A DNA stretch of 64,000 nt, from positions 65,284 through 129,283 of the forward strand of contig NZ_LMEE01000002.1 in assembly GCF_001425305.1 (NCBI RefSeq), in the 5' to 3' direction. The stretch's first letter is position 1. Every line of letters begins with the position of its first letter. Shown in pieces: positions 58,724 to 64,000 of the stretch. Origin of the DNA: Phenylobacterium sp. Root1290 (GTDB taxonomy: Bacteria > Pseudomonadota > Alphaproteobacteria > Caulobacterales > Caulobacteraceae). The notes under the pieces were generated by a model. That model did not search any database and had not been told where the DNA came from. It was given only the letters and a program-made list of their open reading frames with translations. The position numbers and the translations under genes were made by a program.

Positions 58724-58993
58724 CTGCACAACTCCCGACGCCATCATTCCTGCCAATACTCGTCGACACCAGCGCGTCGCGGCGCGTCTTATACGAGCTC
58801 GGGGCGAGCCGTGCACCCCTTCGAAGCACGCTCGCGCGCGCCCTTGATGTCCGCCTGGTCTACGCGACAAGCCTCAAGTACGCGTCGAATACGCCGCCTC
58901 AATGACACTCATGGACGTGGTGCGAACGGATGTCGGACTGCGCCTGGCGCAGCCGAACTCGCGCCCGCGTCGGCGACAGGCGTAGGCGATGGC

Positions 58994-60496
58994 TCAGAAC
59001 GCCAGCGAAAAGTCTGTCAGGAAGGTGAAACCCTCTGCGCCGACCGGAACCGGGTATGCGCTGTAACCGACGGGCGACTTGTCTACATAGAGGCCCATCA
59101 TATTGATCCGCACATCACGGCGCTCGAACGGAAACCAGTTGACGCCGATCCCCACGTCATAGGGGTTTCCGTACTCGCCGAATATTTGAGATCCCGAAAC
59201 GTACAGCTGCAGGGTTTTCGGGATCAACATGGCCCCCGCCTGCAATTGGAAGCCGCTGTCGAACAGGTCGGATACCGGGATGATGCCATCCACTCGAAAT
59301 TGATCGAGCCACCTGGCGTAGTACTCAAACTCCAGAGAGTAGCCCCGGTACTTCAGCCCCGCATTGAGGGCCATCATCTGATAACGCGCTTCGGTGATCC
59401 GGCCCGGCGTGTTGAAGGCGTTCACGCCGAATAGCAGGGTCCCATCTGAAAGCCGGAGTTGGGTGTTCTCAATCGACTCCGTGCCCGGCTGCGACTGCGG
59501 CGTCTCCGTGCTGCGCGTATAGTGCGCGCTCAGAAGCGTCGCGACTTCCTGGTGATCCTCGAAGTCGCCAAACCCGGCGGCTGGCCCGAACTCGCCCGTC
59601 GTGGGCATCCAGGTCAGGGCCGCCGAGAACGTGTTCGGCTTTGCATCGAGTTGGCCAGCGTTGACGCCCAGCGCGCTCAGATTGTTTGCGATCATCGCGC
59701 GGTACTCGAGCCCACGCGCCAGCTTGCCCTCAGCCCACAGCCCTTGCGTATACGAACCGCGGAAGAACTCATCGGCGATCGGTCGGTTGTCGTTGCGCAG
59801 CCAGTACGGAAACGTCCGGTTCGTCGAGCGTGTCGAAGGCACCGAGTGGACACCTGCGTACACCCGCAGGGCGCTGTTGAAGATAAACGAGAGATTCCCG
59901 GCGCCGACGACCTGCGCGCTCTGCCCCTGGTTGGAGTTCGAGGTCCAGAAGTAGGCGTTGTAGTTGAACCTGGGATCGAAGAGCCAACCGCGGAAGGTCA
60001 GCTGAACCTTCGCCAGCTGAAAGTCTTCCCGCGGATCCACGGGAAACTGGCGGCCGAAAGAGTCGGTGTAGCCGTCCTCAAGGCCTTCCTGGTTCAGATA
60101 TCGCATGTAGCTCACGACGCCCAGATTGACCTCCCCCATGTCGGACTTCATCAATACGAGCCCTTTGCCCGGCTCGAACCCGCCCCATTTCGTCGGGGAA
60201 CTCTCCTTGACCTGCTGCGTAGCGACGGGGACGGCCGCCTGCGGCGCTGGGAGCGTTTCCGCAGCCGGCGCGGCGCTCCCATGAAGCTCGACTTCGATCG
60301 CCCGGATGCGCCGGTCGAACTCCGATCGCATGGTTTGGAGTTCGCGCAACTGCTGCTCCATGCGCACCCGCTGCGCATCCGCGGTCGTCACGGGGGGAGC
60401 GTCGGCGTCCGCCGCCCTGGCGGGTTGAGCGCTGAGCATCGCCAAGGCGAGGCCAACAAGCCCCGCCGAAGCCGCATTTTTCGCCGCGTGCCTCAT
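58994..60496 (-). CDS. Outer-membrane porin with N-terminal coiled coil
   Basis: The protein is 500 residues from the ATG at 60496; 23 upstream in-frame residues precede the signal and are unlikely. The signal ends near QPARAAD. Residues about 40-70 (AQRVRMEQQLRELQTMRSEFDRRIRAIEVEL) form a heptad coiled coil typical of trimeric porins of the OprP/OprO and related families. The rest is a beta-barrel (RYLNQEGLEDGYTDSFGRQF, FNYNAYFWTSNSNQGQSAQVVGAGNLSFIFNSALRVYAGVH) ending in FTFLTDFSLAF with terminal Phe. The transported solute is unknown. It is divergent from a second porin gene with a palindrome-rich gap between. Confidence 0.85.
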   Translation of the reverse strand: MRHAAKNAASAGLVGLALAMLSAQPARAADADAPPVTTADAQRVRMEQQLRELQTMRSEFDRRIRAIEVELHGSAAPAAETLPAPQAAVPVATQQVKESSPTKWGGFEPGKGLVLMKSDMGEVNLGVVSYMRYLNQEGLEDGYTDSFGRQFPVDPREDFQLAKVQLTFRGWLFDPRFNYNAYFWTSNSNQGQSAQVVGAGNLSFIFNSALRVYAGVHSVPSTRSTNRTFPYWLRNDNRPIADEFFRGSYTQGLWAEGKLARGLEYRAMIANNLSALGVNAGQLDAKPNTFSAALTWMPTTGEFGPAAGFGDFEDHQEVATLLSAHYTRSTETPQSQPGTESIENTQLRLSDGTLLFGVNAFNTPGRITEARYQMMALNAGLKYRGYSLEFEYYARWLDQFRVDGIIPVSDLFDSGFQLQAGAMLIPKTLQLYVSGSQIFGEYGNPYDVGIGVNWFPFERRDVRINMMGLYVDKSPVGYSAYPVPVGAEGFTFLTDFSLAF

Positions 60497-60851
60497 TCCG
60501 TCTCCCCGCCACGAGATGCGATTGACCTCAGGTGGGGCGCTGCCTTGACCATAGCGCCCAGCCAAGTCATGGCAGGCGACCAGCGGTGCTACACTCCGTT
60601 GCTACCCTAGGGTCCCTCAGGTGATGACCTGAGGCTCACGCCCCAGCTCGGTCGGATCCATTGCACGCCGAGCGCGCGGCCGCCGAAGATGGCGAGAGAG
60701 ATAGACTGGCGCGCTCGAGCCGCGCCGGACCTGCTGGCGCCACCCGCTAACCTTACGGGATCGACCCGATAGGCGCCTTGTTCTCCAGGGGAAAGGATCG
60801 CGCGCCTAGGCTTGTCGTTGTCCGGCGAGCCGCATCGGGAGCTCGGCGCCG
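60497..60851. other. Divergent intergenic region between two porin genes
   Basis: These 355 bp hold no gene that I can support. They contain the perfect palindrome ACCCTAGGGT (60604-60613) directly followed by CCTCAGGT-GATG-ACCTGAGG (60615-60634), and a further CCTCAGGT at 60526-60533. These symmetric sites are the best candidates for shared control of the two porin promoters. Clear minus-35/minus-10 boxes are not obvious. Confidence 0.5.
60604..60634. promoter_or_regulatory. Adjacent palindromes in the porin promoter region
   Basis: ACCCTAGGGT (10 bp, perfect) lies one base from CCTCAGGT-N4-ACCTGAGG (20 bp, perfect arms). A third CCTCAGGT copy lies at 60526-60533. The repetition of an exact half-site over 100 bp argues for a regulator binding region; a hairpin in a leader RNA is the alternative. 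Confidence 0.45.
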
Positions 60852-62303
60852 GTGACCATCATTGCCACGACGAGCGCATTGCTGGCGGCGACCGCCCCGG
60901 GCGGCGAGGCGGCGACCGCGCCGCCGCCGCAGGCGCCAAGCTCACTCTCCGCGCCCTCCCCTCAGGCAAGCCTCGACGAAGCCGCGGAACGCGCCTCGCG
61001 CCCCCAGGCGCCTTCGCTTGACCTCGACTTTCGGCTGGGCGCTTGGAAGTTCCACGGCTACCTGCAGTACGACGGCGCGGCGTACCACCAGGACGCCGAA
61101 GGCCCGCCCGACAGCGACTTCCGACGCGGTGGCATCGGCCTTGGCGATCCGCTACGGGCGCGCAATCTCAACGACGGATCCTACCTGCGCCGCGCGCGCC
61201 TGGGCTGGGAGGGCACGCACGGCGAGCGCATCGCCTATCGCGCCATGTTCGAGTTCGGCGACGCCGACGAGGCCGGCGAAGCGCGGATCGCCGAGGTATG
61301 GGCAAGCTACAACTGGCGGCCCTATTCGATCCGCATCGGCGCCTTCTCGCCCCCGACGAACATGGAGGGCGCGACGAGTTCCGACAGCACGCTGTTCCTG
61401 GAGCGGGCGACCGCTGCAGACCTGGCCCGTTCGCTGGGCGGTGGCGATGGCCGGATCGGCGTGACGGTTCGGCGCGTCGCGCCCGGCTCGATGGCCGCCG
61501 TCAGCCTGACCGGACCGCAGCTCGACAGCGGCGAGGACTACGCGCCAAGGGCCGCCATCCTTGGCCGCTATGCGCGGGCGTACAAATGGCGGTCCGACTA
61601 CCGCCTCCACTTCGGCGTGAACGGGACCCTCGTCCTGACGCCCGCCAGCCAGCAGGACGCAGGCCGGCCCGAACGCTTTCCCGTCCGGTTCCTCAGCACG
61701 CCCGAAATCGACGTCGACGACACGCCGCTCATCGACACCGGCGAGATCGACGCCGACCAGGCCCAGATTCTGGGCTTCGAATTCGCCGCCCAGAGGAAGA
61801 ACTTCTATCTCCAGGCCGAGGCCTTCCTGTTCGGCGTCAGTCGTCACGGCCCCGAGCCGGGCGACCCGCGCTTCTCGGGGTTCTACGTTCAGGGCAGTTG
61901 GATTCTGACGGGCGAAACCCGGCGTTTCGACCAATCGCTCGCCGCCTTCTCGTTTCCCAAGCCGCTCGCGCCCATTGGCGGCGGCGGCTGGGGCGCCTTG
62001 GAGGTGGCGTTCCGCTTCAGCGCCATGGATCTCAACGACCGCGAGGGCGCAGCAGGCCAGCCCACGCCGGCCGGCGGCGTACGCGGCGGTCGCCAACAGA
62101 TCCTGGGCGCCGCCCTGCTCTGGTATCCGCGACCGCGCGTGCGGCTGATGGCCAACTATCTCCACGTCGACGTGGACCGGCTGAACCCCTCCGGCCTTGC
62201 CGACCCGGACCCCTTCGGCCCGCCGCCCGCCACGCCGCCGCCGGGTGTGCAGATCGGCCAGACCTTCGACATCCTCGCCGTTCGCTTTCGGTACTCGTTT
62301 TAG
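60852..62303 (+). CDS. OprP/OprO-type outer-membrane porin
   Basis: The protein is 483 residues from a GTG at 60852; an in-frame TAG at 60807 rules out a longer start. The barrel reads as a phosphate-selective-porin family member: WKFHGYLQYDGAAYHQD, YLRRARLGWEGTHGERIAYRAMFEFGDADEAGEARIAEVWASYNW, IRIGAFSPPTNMEGATSSDSTLFLERATAADLARSLGGGDGRIGV, and a last strand ending in RFRYSF. The N-terminal hydrophobic stretch lacks the usual Lys/Arg residues of a Sec signal, which is odd. The ligand is likely an anion such as phosphate or polyphosphate in the family, but unproven here. Confidence 0.85.
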   Translation: MTIIATTSALLAATAPGGEAATAPPPQAPSSLSAPSPQASLDEAAERASRPQAPSLDLDFRLGAWKFHGYLQYDGAAYHQDAEGPPDSDFRRGGIGLGDPLRARNLNDGSYLRRARLGWEGTHGERIAYRAMFEFGDADEAGEARIAEVWASYNWRPYSIRIGAFSPPTNMEGATSSDSTLFLERATAADLARSLGGGDGRIGVTVRRVAPGSMAAVSLTGPQLDSGEDYAPRAAILGRYARAYKWRSDYRLHFGVNGTLVLTPASQQDAGRPERFPVRFLSTPEIDVDDTPLIDTGEIDADQAQILGFEFAAQRKNFYLQAEAFLFGVSRHGPEPGDPRFSGFYVQGSWILTGETRRFDQSLAAFSFPKPLAPIGGGGWGALEVAFRFSAMDLNDREGAAGQPTPAGGVRGGRQQILGAALLWYPRPRVRLMANYLHVDVDRLNPSGLADPDPFGPPPATPPPGVQIGQTFDILAVRFRYSF

Positions 62304-62312
62304 GAGAACCAG

Positions 62313-62717
62313 ATGCCCGAAGCTTCCCCCTCGCCCGAGTTGACCGCTGCGATCACCGCCAGGGACGTCGCGATGCGCGACGTCGAACGCACGATGATCC
62401 AGATCGTGCAGACCTCGATCTCGATGATCGGCTTCGGCTTCACGATCCACGCCTTCCTGCAGAACGCCGACGCCCGCGCCTCCATCGGCGTCGATCTGGA
62501 TCTGGTGGCCCGGCGCATCGGCCTGGCGCTGCTCACCTTGGGACTGCTGAACCTCGCCTGGGGCCTATGGAACCAGTCGCGCTACCAGGCCGTGGTCCGG
62601 CGCCGATTTCCGCTTCCCGCCGGGGTCGGCGGCTACCGCATCCGTTCCACCTTCGTGGTCGCCAGCCTGCTGCTCGCGACAGGGGCCGGAGCCTTCGTCA
62701 CGACGCTGTTCCGTTAA
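62313..62717 (+). CDS. DUF202-family small membrane protein
   Basis: The protein is 134 residues. It has three hydrophobic segments (about 29-48 VQTSISMIGFGFTIHAFL, 68-85 IGLALLTLGLLNLAWGLW, 111-130 TFVVASLLLATGAGAFVTTL), matching DUF202/YidH-type proteins of unknown function. The RDVERTMIQIVQTSISMIGFGFTI opening is typical. It follows the OprP-type gene by 9 bp and is likely in its operon. Confidence 0.85.
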   Translation: MPEASPSPELTAAITARDVAMRDVERTMIQIVQTSISMIGFGFTIHAFLQNADARASIGVDLDLVARRIGLALLTLGLLNLAWGLWNQSRYQAVVRRRFPLPAGVGGYRIRSTFVVASLLLATGAGAFVTTLFR

Positions 62718-62828
62718 GTCGTGCCATCGGCTGCGGCTGCTCGGTATTCCACCTGATAGCCACGCAGACACCTGTTCGCCAAGGTCGCGGTCACGCTCGT
62801 CGACTGAGCGGCAAATGGAGGGCTGGTA

Positions 62829-64000
62829 ATGGTTCAGTATTTGAACCGCCCGGTGCGGAACGGGGCTTTCGCAGTTGCAACGCTCGGTCTTGGGTTCGCG
62901 GGCGCGGCGCACGCTCAGGATGCACCCAATTTTGAGATCTACGGGTTCGCGCAAGTAGACTACGTGCAGGACTTCAAGCGCGTCGACCCAGACTGGGACT
63001 CCACGCTTCGTCCGTCGAAGATCCCGACGGTCGACGGCCTCTTCGGCGACGACGGTCAGAGCGTCATCAGCGTCCGCCAATCGCGGCTCGGCGTGCGTGC
63101 CCGCCAGCCTGTCGCCGGCAACGACCTGTTCGTGCGCTTCGAGTTCGACCTTTTCGGCGTCGGCGGGGACGCCGGGCAGACCACCTTCCGCCTGCGCCAC
63201 GTCTACGGCGAATGGGGCCCGATCCTCGCGGGCCAGACCAACAGCGTCTTCATGGACGGCGACAGCTTCCCCAACACGATCGACTACTGGGGACCGAACG
63301 GCATGGTCTTCCTGCGCAATCCGCAGATCCGCTACACGTACAAGACCGGATCGCACCAGTTCGCAGTCGCCGTCGAGCAGCCATCCAACGACATCGATCC
63401 CGGCAACGTTCGGCTCATCGACTCCGACATCGCCAGCGGCCTGCAGGGCGACGAAGAGTTGCCCGACCTGACCGCGCACTGGCGCTACAACGGCGACTGG
63501 GGCCACGTCCAGGTCGCCGGCATCCTGCGCCGGGTCGGCTTCGAGACCGCCGGCACGCCCAACAACGAACCCTCCGACAGCAAGACCGGCTGGGGCGTCA
63601 ACGTCACCTCCAACATCAAGGTCCTGGAGAAGGACGTCATCCACCTCGCGGCTGTCTATGGCGAGGGGATCGCCAGCTACATGAACGACGGCGGCACCGA
63701 CCTGGCGCCGGAAGCCGACCAACTGAACGCGCCCCCACCGGTCCCGGGCGGTCTGCCGCCCATCGGACTGCGCGGCGACGTCGTGCCGTTGTTCGGCGTG
63801 GTGGCCTACTACGACCACTACTGGAACGATCAGTTCAGCTCTTCCATCGGCTACAGCCGCACCCAGGTCGACAACACCAACTTCCAGGAGCCCACCGCCT
63901 TCCAGACCGCGCAGTACGCCTCAGTCAACCTGCTCTACACGCCGTCGGACAAGATCATGATGGGCGGCGAATTCCTCTGGGGCACGCGCGAAGACAAGGA
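62829..64000 (+). CDS. DcaP-like outer-membrane porin (C-terminus beyond window edge)
   Basis: The frame is open from the ATG at 62829 to the window end, about 390 residues. The signal peptide ends near AHAQ (GAFAVATLGLGFAGAAHAQ). The mature protein opens with FEIYGFAQVDYVQDFKR, then VISVRQSRLGVRARQPV, VRFEFDLFGVGGDAGQTTFRLRHVYGEWGPILAGQTNSVFMDGDSFPNTIDYWGPNG, the strand pattern of DcaP-type trimeric porins that take up small organic acids. The constriction loops end beyond the edge. It is the third porin in the 5 kb right end of the window. Confidence 0.88.
   Translation, partial: MVQYLNRPVRNGAFAVATLGLGFAGAAHAQDAPNFEIYGFAQVDYVQDFKRVDPDWDSTLRPSKIPTVDGLFGDDGQSVISVRQSRLGVRARQPVAGNDLFVRFEFDLFGVGGDAGQTTFRLRHVYGEWGPILAGQTNSVFMDGDSFPNTIDYWGPNGMVFLRNPQIRYTYKTGSHQFAVAVEQPSNDIDPGNVRLIDSDIASGLQGDEELPDLTAHWRYNGDWGHVQVAGILRRVGFETAGTPNNEPSDSKTGWGVNVTSNIKVLEKDVIHLAAVYGEGIASYMNDGGTDLAPEADQLNAPPPVPGGLPPIGLRGDVVPLFGVVAYYDHYWNDQFSSSIGYSRTQVDNTNFQEPTAFQTAQYASVNLLYTPSDKIMMGGEFLWGTREDK

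Noticed and set aside
58901..58920. AATGACAC-like half-site in the gap before the porin gene
   Set aside because: The left half resembles the TetR operator at 37275-37297, but the right half does not form an inverted repeat, so it is likely chance.
1..64000. tRNA, rRNA, CRISPR arrays, phage genes or insertion sequences
   Set aside because: I saw no cloverleaf-like gene, regularly spaced repeats, transposase or integrase in either strand. A covariance-model search would be needed to exclude small RNAs.

Overview
The window is GC-rich DNA (roughly two thirds G+C, with long open antisense frames in almost every gene). Its gene content is typical of a Caulobacterales alphaproteobacterium such as Caulobacter, Phenylobacterium or a close relative. 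The pointers are four TonB-dependent receptors, several exported peptidases with Tat or Sec signals, an ECF sigma/FecR pair, a PQQ enzyme, OprP- and DcaP-like porins and the carboxy(nor)spermidine route to polyamines. I see no rRNA, tRNA, CRISPR array, phage module or insertion sequence. It reads as ordinary chromosome that is rich in nutrient-scavenging loci.

Layout. (1) 1-5207 is a carbohydrate locus: an NHS-type MFS transporter, a Tat-exported TIM-barrel protein, a Gfo/Idh/MocA oxidoreductase and a second TIM-barrel protein cut by the window edge. They form one tightly packed minus-strand operon facing a divergent LacI-type regulator, with a clear 23-bp inverted repeat between them. (2) 5353-14195 is mixed: a membrane-tethered XRE-type protein, a small lipoprotein, a globin-like protein, a siderophore-type TonB receptor, an acyl-CoA thioesterase-like protein, a PQQ dehydrogenase, a nitrilase-family amidohydrolase, a DUF1080 (3-keto-disaccharide hydrolase-like) protein and a PagL-like lipid A deacylase. 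(3) 14310-34480 is a peptide and amino-acid utilisation island: an exported amidohydrolase, three S10-type serine carboxypeptidases, two M61-type metallopeptidases with PDZ domains, a permease between two ornithine cyclodeaminase paralogues, a TonB receptor, a class I/II aminotransferase, an Lrp/AsnC regulator and a Tat-exported class V PLP enzyme.

(4) 34477-39960 holds a TetR regulator with GST, MBL-fold, haloalkane dehalogenase and sulfatase genes. Two matching inverted repeats, one in the dehalogenase/MBL divergent promoter and one in front of the sulfatase, suggest a single TetR regulon. (5) 40001-46534 is a cell-surface signalling locus in the order FecI, FecR, STN-domain TonB receptor, gamma-glutamyltranspeptidase. 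(6) 46696-50468 has a further TonB receptor and a Tat-exported metallophosphoesterase. (7) 50492-56231 is a complete RND efflux operon (membrane fusion protein, pump, outer-membrane factor). (8) 56340-58723 is a two-gene carboxynorspermidine/carboxyspermidine dehydrogenase-decarboxylase pair. (9) 58994-64000 has three outer-membrane porin genes and a DUF202 membrane protein; the last porin is cut by the window edge.

The common theme is import across the outer membrane by TonB receptors or porins, periplasmic cleavage by exported hydrolases, uptake and cytoplasmic catabolism, each under a local regulator. The least ordinary items are the predicted TetR regulon, the FecIR-TonB-GGT locus, the paired S10/M61 peptidases with an exported PLP enzyme, the 3-keto-glycoside-like operon, and a pair of inverted 50-nt structured repeats at 16371-16513. 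Product names rest on motif and family recognition by eye; no database search was possible.
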